Source: Novosphingobium olei (GTDB lineage Bacteria > Pseudomonadota > Alphaproteobacteria > Sphingomonadales > Sphingomonadaceae). From it: a stretch of 64,000 bases of DNA. Positions 26,199 through 34,374 of the stretch are shown piece by piece. Numbering within the stretch: position 1 is the stretch's first letter; each line of letters begins with the position of its first letter. The stretch lies in contig NZ_JABBGM010000003.1 in assembly GCF_012927405.1 (NCBI RefSeq), forward strand, positions 124,001-188,000. The letters run 5' to 3'. The position numbers and the translations under genes are program-made. Under the pieces are notes generated by a model. The model made no database searches. It worked only from the letters and a program-made list of their open reading frames with translations, and was not told the DNA's origin.

Positions 26199-26909
26199 TT
26201 AAAGTCCAGTCGGATTGTTTTCTTCGAGGTCGAGAATGCCGGCAGCCGCCTCGGCGTGCAGCAAAGCCACCACGCGCGCCACCAGCCGGCGAACCAGCGC
26301 CGCGCGCTTCGCGCCGATGACGGGCAGGTTGAGCATGAGACCCATGTGGGCCGTCACCACGAAATCGCTGACGAGCTTCATCGTCTCCCACCGCGCCTGC
26401 CATTGCGGGAAGCTCTCGATCATTTCCGAGATCCAGACGGCATCGAAGCGCTGTGCGGCGGGCAGGAACACCCGCTCCAGGTCGCTATCGCTGCGGGCCG
26501 CCACAGCCAGCTCGACATAGGCCGCATAGTCGCGCGTCTGGACGCTGCGCCAGTACGCCTCTGTGCTGATCTCGAACAGCGCTTCGTCGCGCGCGCCGGC
26601 AACAGCAGAGAGGTAATCGTCGAGGAAGGCCTGCATCCGGCGATAGAACACATGCTCCACCACGGCGGCGGCAAGGTCCATGCGGGTGGCGAAGTGATGG
26701 TGCATCGCCCCGCGCGAGGAGCCCGTGCGCTCTGCCACCTTCTGCGTGGTGAGCCCGGAGTACCCCTCCTCGACCAGGCAGTCGATCGCGGCCTCCACCA
26801 GCCGGACGCGCGTGCGCACGCTCTTGCGCTGCTGCCAGCGCTCGGGCTCTGCCGCGAGATCTGCAGGAAGCATCGCATCGAGCATGCGTTGCTGCATCGT
26901 GGTGGCCAT
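26199..26909 (-). CDS. TetR/AcrR-family regulator of the Rieske cassettes
   Basis: 236 residues from the ATG at 26909; the extension to 27035 covers the intergenic region and is rejected. The N-terminal helix-turn-helix is RVRLVEAAIDCLVEEGYSGLTTQKVAERTGSSRGAMHHHF, a standard TetR start with a hydrophobic ligand-binding remainder. The gene sits between cassettes A and B, the natural place for a local repressor responding to a substrate or CoA intermediate. Two copies of an AACCTG-AGTTTG element in the divergent region (26924-26936 and 27010-27023) are candidate operators. Confidence 0.88.
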   Translation of the reverse strand: MATTMQQRMLDAMLPADLAAEPERWQQRKSVRTRVRLVEAAIDCLVEEGYSGLTTQKVAERTGSSRGAMHHHFATRMDLAAAVVEHVFYRRMQAFLDDYLSAVAGARDEALFEISTEAYWRSVQTRDYAAYVELAVAARSDSDLERVFLPAAQRFDAVWISEMIESFPQWQARWETMKLVSDFVVTAHMGLMLNLPVIGAKRAALVRRLVARVVALLHAEAAAGILDLEENNPTGL

Positions 26910-26923
26910 TCGGGCTCCTATCA

Positions 26924-26936
26924 CAAACTTCAGGTT
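26924..26936 (-). promoter_or_regulatory. Candidate TetR operator, copy 1
   Basis: On the minus strand AACCTGAAGTTTG, an imperfect dyad (AACCT/AGTTT), lies 15-27 bases before the TetR start. A near copy in opposite orientation occurs at 27010-27023. Confidence 0.35.
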
Positions 26937-27009
26937 CTTCGCGCGTGTGAACGGTGGCAAAAGAAACCGGCAAGGGTGCCTGTTTTCACGCCTCAAGCCG
27001 CAGAAATGC

Positions 27010-27023
27010 AACCTGCGAGTTTG
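27010..27023 (+). promoter_or_regulatory. Candidate TetR operator, copy 2
   Basis: AACCTGCGAGTTTG on the plus strand repeats copy 1 with a two-base instead of a one-base centre. It lies about 115 bases before the start of the cassette B Rieske gene. Confidence 0.35.
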
Positions 27024-27136
27024 GTGAGTGGGCATGGGGCGGGCATCAGGAGGATAGTGCGGTCCAACGGTCGCCGGCGTTCCAGATTCGCCGTCAGACC
27101 GCCCCTTGCGGGGAGCCGCCTGGAGAGGAACCGAAG

Positions 27137-28456
27137 ATGACCGTTGAGCAGCCGATCTCGCGCTATTCGCCCGAATTCGACGTCGCCGTGCGCGGCGACA
27201 CGATCACCGCAGACCGCTACATCAGCAAGGAATGGATGGAGCTGGAGCGCGACCGGCTGTGGCCCAAGGTCTGGCACCTGGGCGGCGTGACGGCGGAGCT
27301 GGAGGAAGAGGGCGATTTCATCCGCCACAACTTCGGCAAGGAATCGGTCATCATGGTCAAGCAGGCCGATGGCTCGATCAAGGCGTTCTACAACTCCTGC
27401 CCGCACCGCGGTAACCGCCTGATCCTGGGCGATGCCGGTTCGACCCCGCGCATCACCTGCGGCTATCACGGCTGGCAGTTCGATCCCGACGGCACGCTGG
27501 TCCACGTGCAGGACCCGGACGATTTCGCCGGCGGCAACCCCTGCGGCAAGACCAAGCTGTCCGAACTGCGCTGCGAAACCTGGGGTCCGTTCGTGTTCTG
27601 GTGCATGGACGACGATGTCGCCCCGCTGCACGAATGGCTTTCGCCCTTCCCCGAACGGCTCAAGGGCTACAAGCTGGAAAACTGGGTGCGCGTGCTGAAT
27701 GTGTCGGCCGATGCGAACTTCAACTGGAAGATCATCCGCGACAACTTCAACGAAAGCTACCACCTCCCCACCATCCACCCCGAACTGGCCACCTTCATCA
27801 ACGACGGCCTGCCGACCACGCTGTTCGAGATGTACGAGAGCGGCCACAACGCGATGTGGATGATCGGCCACCAGGCCACCACCCGCAAGGACTACGTCAG
27901 CGGCGACGTGCCGCCGGGCCTCTATGAAGCGGCCGAAGCCTGGGGCATCGATCCCAAGGAATATCGCGGCCGCACCAACGACATCCGCGAGGCGGTGATC
28001 AAGGCCAAGCGCGAAAAGGGCGCCGAGCGCGGCTATGACTACAGCGAGATGACCGACCAGCAGCTGGTGGACTACTTCCACTGCACGCTGTTCCCGAACC
28101 TCACCATCACGATGTCGCCCGAACAGTGCCAGATTCTGCGCACCGAACCGCACCCGACCGACCCGGAAAAGTGCGTGTTCCAGCACTGGTGCCTCTATCC
28201 GCCGGTCGAAGGCATGACCGAGATCGACACGCCCGTGGGCCGCGCACCGTTCAGGCACGACGCGATCCACCGCCACTCGGTCTACGGTGACGGCGTTTCG
28301 GTGGGCTACGTCGCCGATCAGGACCTGTCGATCGGCACCACCCAGCAGCAGGGCCTCAATTCGCGCGGCTTCAAGGGCTGCCTGCTGCCCGGCCAGGAAA
28401 AGCGCATCCAGCGCTTCCACGAACTGCTCAACGACTACGTCAAGGGCGGCGCGTGA
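27137..28456 (+). CDS. Rieske aromatic ring-hydroxylating oxygenase alpha subunit (cassette B)
   Basis: 439 residues from the ATG at 27137 with a GGAGAGGA ribosome site; the longer frame to 26954 is not needed. Rieske ligands are Cys88 and His90 (SCPHRGNRL) and Cys108 and His111 (CGYHGWQF). The iron site is in NWKIIRDNFNESYHLPTIHP (His209, His214). It is similar in length and layout to the cassette A enzyme and probably a paralogue with a related substrate. It heads an operon with VOC, SnoaL-like and SDR genes, overlapping the VOC gene by four bases. No electron-transfer partner is nearby. Confidence 0.9.
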   Translation: MTVEQPISRYSPEFDVAVRGDTITADRYISKEWMELERDRLWPKVWHLGGVTAELEEEGDFIRHNFGKESVIMVKQADGSIKAFYNSCPHRGNRLILGDAGSTPRITCGYHGWQFDPDGTLVHVQDPDDFAGGNPCGKTKLSELRCETWGPFVFWCMDDDVAPLHEWLSPFPERLKGYKLENWVRVLNVSADANFNWKIIRDNFNESYHLPTIHPELATFINDGLPTTLFEMYESGHNAMWMIGHQATTRKDYVSGDVPPGLYEAAEAWGIDPKEYRGRTNDIREAVIKAKREKGAERGYDYSEMTDQQLVDYFHCTLFPNLTITMSPEQCQILRTEPHPTDPEKCVFQHWCLYPPVEGMTEIDTPVGRAPFRHDAIHRHSVYGDGVSVGYVADQDLSIGTTQQQGLNSRGFKGCLLPGQEKRIQRFHELLNDYVKGGA

Positions 28457-29028
28457 GCGCACTGGCGCAGGGGACGGCCGCCTTGCCGGCGATCGTTCCC
28501 GGCCGCACGGGGCCGCACCTGATGCAGGCGGCCTTCATCGTCGATGACGTCGAAGCGGCCGCGCGGGCCTGGACCAGGGCCACCGGCATCGGTCCCTTCT
28601 TCATCGTGCCCCACATCCAGCTGGCCGAGCTGGACTATCGCGGGCAACCGGCAGAGGGCATCGATTTCTCGGTTGCGCTCGCCCAGTCGGGCGGCACGCA
28701 GATCGAGCTGATCCAGCAGCACTGCGACCGCCCCAGCGCCTATCGCGACACCATCGCCAAGGGTGCGCAGGGGTTCCACCACTTCTGCATCTACACCGAT
28801 GCCTATGACGAGACGCGCCAGCGCTATCTCGACCAGGGCTTCATCAGCGCGGTCGATGGCCGGTTCGGCGCGATGCGCTTCTGCTACATCGATACCTCGC
28901 CCGCGCTCGGCTGCATGATCGAGATCGTGGAGGAGGATGCGGGCCAGACCGAGGCGTTCACCCGCATCGCCCAGGCCGCGCTGGATTGGGACGGCGTGAC
29001 CGAGCCACTCCGCCCCCTGTTCGCCTGA
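28453..29028 (+). CDS. VOC-family (glyoxalase-like) protein
   Basis: 191 residues from a GTG that overlaps the Rieske stop (GTGA). The vicinal-oxygen-chelate fold is suggested by LMQAAFIVDDVEAAARAW, GGTQIELIQQ, GFHHFCIYTD and GCMIEIVEE, which supply the His/Glu metal ligands of the glyoxalase_4 group (methylmalonyl-CoA epimerase-like). A paralogue closes the operon at 47861-48406, and both share GxGPFF and an end of the form WDG-EPLR-L. Likely an epimerase or isomerase acting on an intermediate of the same pathway; the exact step is unknown. Confidence 0.85.
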   Translation: MSALAQGTAALPAIVPGRTGPHLMQAAFIVDDVEAAARAWTRATGIGPFFIVPHIQLAELDYRGQPAEGIDFSVALAQSGGTQIELIQQHCDRPSAYRDTIAKGAQGFHHFCIYTDAYDETRQRYLDQGFISAVDGRFGAMRFCYIDTSPALGCMIEIVEEDAGQTEAFTRIAQAALDWDGVTEPLRPLFA

Positions 29029-29092
29029 TCCCAGACCTCGATGCAGCCCGCAAAGGGCGCATCACAACACCACATCACCTTGGGAGAAAACC

Positions 29093-29533
29093 GTGTCCGT
29101 GACTTGCCCGATCGAGGATCGTCTTGCGATCCAGGACCTGATGATCGCCTATGCCCATGCCGTGGACACCATCGGCAACATCGATGGCATTCTCGACGTG
29201 TTCACCGAGGATGCGGTGTTCGATCTTTCCGGCATCGGCCTTGCCGCGCTCGAAGGCCATGACGGCATCCGCGGCTTCTTCACCAACGTCTTTGCCAACA
29301 TGGCGCACCATGCGCACTACCTGACCAACTTCGCGGTCACCGCCTATGCCGGCGATACGGCATCGATGCGCGCCTATGTGATCGGCATGGGCGTGGGCAA
29401 GGACGGCAGCACGGTCACCGTCAACGGCCGCTATTACTTCGACGTCCGGCGCACCGCCGCCGGCTGGAAGGCCACGCGCTACACCATGGATTTCCTGCTG
29501 CCACTATCGGGCACGCTAGAGAACGCGAAGTAG
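29093..29533 (+). CDS. SnoaL/NTF2-like protein of Rieske cassette B
   Basis: 146 residues from a GTG at 29093, with GGGAG upstream. The motif CPIEDRLAIQDLMIAYAHAVD, the FTEDAVFDLSGIG strand and the VNGRYYFDVRRTAAGWKATRY end mark an NTF2/SnoaL-like fold. It corresponds to the SnoaL protein of cassette A. It stands between the VOC and SDR genes (64- and 15-base gaps), in the same operon as the Rieske enzyme. The role is unknown; isomerase, dehydratase or hydroxylation partner are options. Confidence 0.8.
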   Translation: MSVTCPIEDRLAIQDLMIAYAHAVDTIGNIDGILDVFTEDAVFDLSGIGLAALEGHDGIRGFFTNVFANMAHHAHYLTNFAVTAYAGDTASMRAYVIGMGVGKDGSTVTVNGRYYFDVRRTAAGWKATRYTMDFLLPLSGTLENAK

Positions 29534-29548
29534 GACGGGAGCGAAAAC

Positions 29549-30325
29549 GTGAATCCAGATCTCGTGAACCTGACCGGCAAGGTCGCCATCGTTACCGGCG
29601 CCGGCGTCGGCATGGGCCGGGCGACCGCCCGCCTGCTCGCCGCGCGTGGCGCCAGGGTCATCGTCTCGGACATCAACGCCGAGACTGCCGCCGCCACCAC
29701 GGAGGCGATCCGCGCGGCGGGCGGCGAAGCCCACGCCTTCCGCTGCAACGTTGCCGACGAAGCGCAGGTCGCACGTCTGGTGGCAGAAGCGGTCGCGGTG
29801 TTCGGCAAGCTCGATTGCGCGGTCAACAACGCGGCGATCACGCCGGACAACCTCCCCATCCACGAAGCCGACATGGCGGCGTTCGACCGGGTGATGAACG
29901 TCGACCTGCGCTCGGTCATGCTGTGCATGAAGTACGAGATTGCGCAGATCCTGCGCCAAGGCACGCAAGGCTCGATCGTCAACATCGGCTCGGTCAGCTC
30001 GGTGCGACCGCAACCGTTCAATCCCGCCTACGTGGCCGCCAAGCATGGCGTGATCGGCCTGACCAAGGTTGGCAGCCTTGACTACGCAGGCAAGGGCATT
30101 CGCGTGAACGCCGTGCTGCCCGGCGCCATCGACACGCCCATGCTGCGCGGCGCGCTCGAAACCACGGGCAATACTGAGGAAGACTTTGCCCCTGCCCTGT
30201 CGCTGTTCGGCCGCTTCGGCAAGCCGGAGGAAGTCGCCGAAGCGAGCGCATGGCTCTGCTCCGACGCCTCAAGCTATGTCACCGGCCACAGCCTTGCGGT
30301 CGAAGGCGGCTACCTGACGCGCTGA
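29549..30325 (+). CDS. SDR-family oxidoreductase (cassette B)
   Basis: 258 residues from a GTG at 29549. The classical SDR set is TGAGVGMG (cofactor), NNAA (a variant of NNAG), the catalytic Ser in IGSVSSVRP and YVAAK. The C-terminus SYVTGHSLAVEGGYLT is typical. It is the last gene of the Rieske-VOC-SnoaL-SDR operon and is followed by a strong terminator at 30348. It probably oxidises the hydroxylated product of the oxygenase. Confidence 0.9.
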   Translation: MNPDLVNLTGKVAIVTGAGVGMGRATARLLAARGARVIVSDINAETAAATTEAIRAAGGEAHAFRCNVADEAQVARLVAEAVAVFGKLDCAVNNAAITPDNLPIHEADMAAFDRVMNVDLRSVMLCMKYEIAQILRQGTQGSIVNIGSVSSVRPQPFNPAYVAAKHGVIGLTKVGSLDYAGKGIRVNAVLPGAIDTPMLRGALETTGNTEEDFAPALSLFGRFGKPEEVAEASAWLCSDASSYVTGHSLAVEGGYLTR

Positions 30326-30347
30326 CCGGTTCGCACGCCGCGCAACG

Positions 30348-30383
30348 AAAAGGCCCCGGCTCCTGATGGAACCGGGGCCTTTT
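30348..30383. terminator. Bidirectional rho-independent terminator
   Basis: Arms AAAAGGCCCCGG (30348-30359) and CCGGGGCCTTTT (30372-30383) with a 12-base loop and one extra T. It separates the convergent cassette B operon and the three-SDR operon. Confidence 0.9.
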
Positions 30384-30405
30384 TCATGTCGCCTGGACGA
30401 TGGCG

Positions 30406-31185
30406 TCAAACCTGGCTGAAACCGCCGTCGATCACGAATTCGGCGCAGGTCACGAAGCTGGCCGCTTCGCTGCACAGATAGACAACGCCGCCGCCCATCT
30501 CGTCGGGACGGCCCTGTCGACCGATCGGGTGGCGCGCTTCCATGTTGGCCTGCGCCACTTCGCGCGAAGGCGCTGCACCCAGTTCGACATAGCGGTCCAT
30601 GATCGAACCGAGCATGCCGGTATCGACCCCGCCCGGATGCACCGAGTTGACGCGGATGTTGTAGCCCAGCGCGGCAAATTCGGCGCCAAGGCACTTGCTC
30701 AACATCTTCACCGCCGCCTTGCTGGTGCAATAGGCCGCGTTGAACGGCGCGCCGCGCAGGCCGCCCACGCTCGAGAAATTGACCACCGAGGCGCCCCCTT
30801 TGCGCGCCTTGCCACCTTCGCGCAGCAGCGGCAGCAGCACTTGCGTGCCGATGATGATCGAGTCCACGTTCACGGCGTTGACACGGTGGAACGCCTCGAG
30901 GCTGGTATCCTCGAACTTCTCGACGATCGAAATGCCGGCATTGTTCACCAGCGCATCGAGCCGGCCGTAGTCCTTGTAGATCTTGCCCGCGAGCGCTTCC
31001 CAGTCCTGCTCGCTGGTGACGTCGTGCCGCACATAGGCATCGGCGCCTTCGATATCGGCGGTTTCGGCCATGTCGGTGGCGATCACCGTGGCGTTTGCGG
31101 CCTTGAGCGCCTTGACCAGTTCGCGGCCGATGCCGCCGGCGGCGCCGGTGACGACGGCCACCACGTTGTCGAGAGCGATTGTCAT
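30406..31185 (-). CDS. SDR-family oxidoreductase (tandem SDR 3)
   Basis: 259 residues. It has TGAAGGIGRELV (cofactor), NNAGIS, FSSVGGLRG and the catalytic YCTSK, with the usual SDR C-terminus EFVIDGGFS. It overlaps the preceding SDR gene by four bases and is the last of three tandem SDR genes divergent from cassette C. Sequence resembles hydroxysteroid/3-oxoacyl dehydrogenases of the classical type, but substrate assignment is not possible. Confidence 0.9.
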   Translation of the reverse strand: MTIALDNVVAVVTGAAGGIGRELVKALKAANATVIATDMAETADIEGADAYVRHDVTSEQDWEALAGKIYKDYGRLDALVNNAGISIVEKFEDTSLEAFHRVNAVNVDSIIIGTQVLLPLLREGGKARKGGASVVNFSSVGGLRGAPFNAAYCTSKAAVKMLSKCLGAEFAALGYNIRVNSVHPGGVDTGMLGSIMDRYVELGAAPSREVAQANMEARHPIGRQGRPDEMGGGVVYLCSEAASFVTCAEFVIDGGFSQV

Positions 31186-31997
31186 TGTGCGGTGAATCCC
31201 CCGTCGATGACCAGCTCGGCGCCGGTCATGTAGCTTGAATCCTCGGAAGCGAGGAAGAATGCGGCGCTGGCCAGTTCGCTCGGCTGCGCGAGACGGCCGA
31301 TCGGCGTGGAGGCGACGACGCCCGCCACCAGATCATCGGGCTTTTCGGCAAAGCCCTGGTCGACCCAGCGCTGGAAGCCGGCCTTCAGCAGCGGCGTTTC
31401 GACGAAGCCGGGATGCAGCGAGTTGGCGCGGATCGGCGTCTGCTTCTGCGCAAATTCGATGGCGATGCCCTTGGTGAACAGCCGCACCGCGCCCTTGCTG
31501 GCGTTGTAGGCCGAAACCTCGTTCATGCCGACAAGGCCCATGATCGAGCTGACGTTGATGATCGACGAACCGCCGCGAACATCCTTGCCGCTTTCGGCCA
31601 TCAGCGGGGTGAAGTGCTTCACGCCCAGGAACACTCCGTCGACGTTGATCGACATGATCCGCCGCCAGCCTTCCATCGATAGGCTTTCGACCGCACCGGT
31701 CAGGTCGATGCCGGCATTGTTGACCAGGATGTGGCACTTGCCGTGGCGCTCCTTCACTAAGGCGACGGCGCGCTCCCAGTCCTCTTCCTTGGCGACATTG
31801 GCCGAAACGTAGCTGGCCGCCTGGCCAAGCCTGGCCATCGTCTCGCGCGCCAGATCGCTGTCTGGCGCATCGAGGTCGGACAGCACGACTTCGGCACCTT
31901 CGGCCAGGAAGCGTTCGACGCAGGCTAGGCCGATGCCGCGCAGGCCGCCGGAGACGAAAGCGACGCGGCCCTTCAGCCGCTGGGCAGACAATTCCAT
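31182..31997 (-). CDS. SDR-family oxidoreductase (tandem SDR 2)
   Basis: 271 residues. Motifs are SGGLRGIGLACV, NNAGIDLTG, NVSSIMGLVG and YNASK, ending in GAELVIDGGFTAQ. It starts four bases after the stop of SDR 1 and overlaps SDR 3 by four, so the three are translated together. It is a classical NAD(P)-dependent alcohol dehydrogenase, probably for cyclic alcohols; the substrate is unknown. Confidence 0.9.
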   Translation of the reverse strand: MELSAQRLKGRVAFVSGGLRGIGLACVERFLAEGAEVVLSDLDAPDSDLARETMARLGQAASYVSANVAKEEDWERAVALVKERHGKCHILVNNAGIDLTGAVESLSMEGWRRIMSINVDGVFLGVKHFTPLMAESGKDVRGGSSIINVSSIMGLVGMNEVSAYNASKGAVRLFTKGIAIEFAQKQTPIRANSLHPGFVETPLLKAGFQRWVDQGFAEKPDDLVAGVVASTPIGRLAQPSELASAAFFLASEDSSYMTGAELVIDGGFTAQ

Positions 31998-32001
31998 GCT
32001 C

Positions 32002-32784
32002 TCAGACCCCCATCATGCCGGCAGTTGTCGCACCGTCGATGGCGAGTTCCGCGCCCGACACGAAGGCCGCCTCGTCCGAAGCGAGGTAGGCGACGAGGCC
32101 AGCGATCTCTTCCAGCTTGGCCATGCGGCCCATCGGCGACATCGCGTTGTACATCGCGCGCGCGCCGTCCGGATCGGCCTGCGCGGCAAGGATGCCCATG
32201 ATCAACTCGGTCTCGACCACGCCCGGCAGGATCGCATTGACGCGGATGTTGTAGCCCCGCTGCCCGCAATGCACCGCCGCCGACTTGGCGAGCGCGCAGA
32301 CTGCCGCCTTGGTCACCGAGTAGGTGACGTAGTTGCCCAGCGGGCGCGTGGCGTTCATCGAGGAATTGATGATGATCGACCCGCCCGAACCGCCGGGATT
32401 GGCCTTCATTGCCCGAATCGCGTGCTGCACGGTCAGCATAACACCGGTCTGGTTGACCGCCACGACGTTGTTCCAGCCGTCGATCCCGACGTCTTCGATG
32501 CTGGCATCGCCGCTTTCGGTGCCGGCGTTGGCAAAGGCGATGTCGAGCCGTCCAAACGCGCCCAGAACCTCGTCGATCAGGCCGGGCCAGCTATCGGCAT
32601 CCTGCACGCGGTGCGTGGCAAAGCGTGCGCCGGTTTCCTCGCACAGCGCGCGGGCGACTTCGGCCTTCGAGCCGGTGAAGAACACCTTCGCGCCGTCTGC
32701 GCTCAGTCGCCGCACGGCGGCCGCGCCGATCCCGGTCGTGCCGCCCGTGATGAGCGCGACCTTGCCTTCCAGTCTTCCAGCCAT
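32002..32784 (-). CDS. SDR-family oxidoreductase (tandem SDR 1)
   Basis: 260 residues from the ATG at 32784 (MAGRLEGKVALITGG), which has GGGAGA upstream. The frame stays open much further upstream, but that part is antisense to the cassette C Rieske gene and is rejected. TGGTTGIGAAAV, ANAGTESGD, INSSMNATRP and YSVTK are the SDR motifs. It is the first gene of the tandem SDR operon, divergent from the Rieske gene at 32953; the shared region carries a conserved motif at 32858-32876. Confidence 0.9.
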   Translation of the reverse strand: MAGRLEGKVALITGGTTGIGAAAVRRLSADGAKVFFTGSKAEVARALCEETGARFATHRVQDADSWPGLIDEVLGAFGRLDIAFANAGTESGDASIEDVGIDGWNNVVAVNQTGVMLTVQHAIRAMKANPGGSGGSIIINSSMNATRPLGNYVTYSVTKAAVCALAKSAAVHCGQRGYNIRVNAILPGVVETELIMGILAAQADPDGARAMYNAMSPMGRMAKLEEIAGLVAYLASDEAAFVSGAELAIDGATTAGMMGV

Positions 32785-32857
32785 GTTCTCTCCCGCCGGT
32801 TTCCGGCTCATCAGGAATTCCGTGGTCGAAAGTGGTAGGCGACTGGGCTCTCTGCGC

Positions 32858-32876
32858 AACCTATGCTTTTTTGCAA
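32858..32876 (-). promoter_or_regulatory. Shared regulatory motif, copy 1
   Basis: On the minus strand TTGCAAAAAAGCATAGGTT. It lies midway in the divergent region between the tandem SDR operon and the cassette C Rieske gene (74 and 77 bases from the two starts). It resembles copies at 37646-37663 and 41531-41548, with one extra base before TAGG. It is a possible binding site of the LuxR-type regulator encoded at 37737. Confidence 0.45.
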
Positions 32877-32952
32877 GGTGACGCGCGCGCGCGGGACCGG
32901 CAAAACCGGCAACATTGACGGAAATATCCCGACCGGGTGAGGAATCGAGAAA

Positions 32953-34374
32953 ATGGCCGAAAGTGACCCCCAAATCGGCGGCGGACTCGCCCGCTGCGAC
33001 AACGGCATCAGCTGGCAGGACCTGATGGCGCAGGATTCGCGGCCCGCGCCCGCGATCCTGACCGAAGAAAGCTACCAGTACCGCGGCAGCGAGCCGCTCG
33101 ACGCCGCCCGCTACACCAGCGAGGACTTTGCCAAGCTTGAGCGCGAGAAGATGTGGCCCCACGTGTGGCAGTTCGCCGCGCGCGAAGAGGACATTCCCGA
33201 GCCCGGCGACTACATCGTGTTCGAGAACGTCGGCCGTTCCTGGCTGATCAGCCGGCAGGACGATGGCTCGGTCAAGGCAATGCACAACGTCTGCCTCCAC
33301 CGCGGGCGCAAGCTGCGCACCGAGGACGGCGCGGCCGACAAGTTCGTCTGCCCGTTCCACGGCTTTGCCTGGAACAAGGACGGCAGCTTCGACGGCATGC
33401 CCTGTTCGTGGGACTTCAAGCACCTGCAGAAGGACAAGATGGGACTGCCCGAGGCCGAAGTCGGCCGCTGGGGCGGATACATCTTCCTGCGCGAGGAAAA
33501 GGGCGGGCCGAGCCTCGAGGAATTCCTCGCCCCGATCCCCGAATTCTTCAAGCGCTGGCGCCACGAAGAATGCACCACGGTGATCTACGTCGCCAAGGAA
33601 GTGCCGGCGAACTGGAAGGTCACCGCCGAAGCCTTCATGGAAGCCTGGCACACCGTCGTCACCCACCCGCAGCTGCTGCCCTTCACCGGTGACGCGAACA
33701 GCGCCTACTGGACCTGGGGCGACAACGTGAACGTCAATCTGGTGCCCTTCGGCATCATGAGCCCGCACATCGACGGCGAAGGCCGCAGCCAGCAGTGGAT
33801 CGTCGACGAATTCGTCAAGTACAACGGCCGCAGCGCCGACAATTACGAATCGAGCGGCGATCCCTTCGCGGTGACCGTGCCCGAAGGCATGACGGCGCGC
33901 GAAGCGCTCGGTGCTGCGATGCGCAAGGGCTATACCGAACAGACCGGCTACGACCACGATCACGCCACCGATGCCGAACTGCTCGATGGCCTTGTCTATA
34001 ACGTGTTCCCGAACTTCGCGCCGTGGGGCGGGTTCATGCCGAACATCGTCTATCGCTGGCGCCCCGGCGCCACGCCCGACACCTGCCTGATGGAAGTGCG
34101 CATCCTCGCCCGCGTCAAGAAGGGCGAACCGATCCCTCGCGCCGTGCCGATGAAGCTGCTGACGGCGGATCAGAAGTGGACCGACGCGCCCGAACTCGGC
34201 GTGCTGGGGGACGTGTTCGAACAGGACATGGAAAACCTGCCCTACGTCCAGCGGGGCCTCCACGCCTCCAAGACCGGCCAGGTCAATCTGGGCGACTACC
34301 AGGAAATCCGCATCCGCCAGTTCCACCAGACGCTGGACAAGTACCTGAACGGCGAGCTGGGGGCCAAGCCATGA
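32953..34374 (+). CDS. Rieske aromatic ring-hydroxylating oxygenase alpha subunit (cassette C)
   Basis: 473 residues. Rieske ligands are Cys114 and His116 (VCLHRGRKL) and Cys133 and His136 (CPFHGFAW). The iron site is in NWKVTAEAFMEAWHTVVTHP (His233, His238), where Glu-Ala-Phe-Met-Glu-Ala-Trp-His differs from the NFxESYH pattern of the other two. It is thus a more distant relative. It overlaps the ThuA-like gene by four bases and is divergent from three SDR genes. No reductase or ferredoxin gene is nearby. The substrate is unknown. Confidence 0.9.
   Translation: MAESDPQIGGGLARCDNGISWQDLMAQDSRPAPAILTEESYQYRGSEPLDAARYTSEDFAKLEREKMWPHVWQFAAREEDIPEPGDYIVFENVGRSWLISRQDDGSVKAMHNVCLHRGRKLRTEDGAADKFVCPFHGFAWNKDGSFDGMPCSWDFKHLQKDKMGLPEAEVGRWGGYIFLREEKGGPSLEEFLAPIPEFFKRWRHEECTTVIYVAKEVPANWKVTAEAFMEAWHTVVTHPQLLPFTGDANSAYWTWGDNVNVNLVPFGIMSPHIDGEGRSQQWIVDEFVKYNGRSADNYESSGDPFAVTVPEGMTAREALGAAMRKGYTEQTGYDHDHATDAELLDGLVYNVFPNFAPWGGFMPNIVYRWRPGATPDTCLMEVRILARVKKGEPIPRAVPMKLLTADQKWTDAPELGVLGDVFEQDMENLPYVQRGLHASKTGQVNLGDYQEIRIRQFHQTLDKYLNGELGAKP

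Noticed and set aside
26993..28462. 489-codon open frame on the minus strand
   Set aside because: Antisense to the cassette B Rieske gene, with low-complexity translation and no recognisable motif.
32785..34326. N-terminal extension of the tandem SDR 1 frame by 514 codons
   Set aside because: It is antisense to a Rieske gene; the SDR domain starts exactly at the ATG at 32784, which has a good ribosome site.
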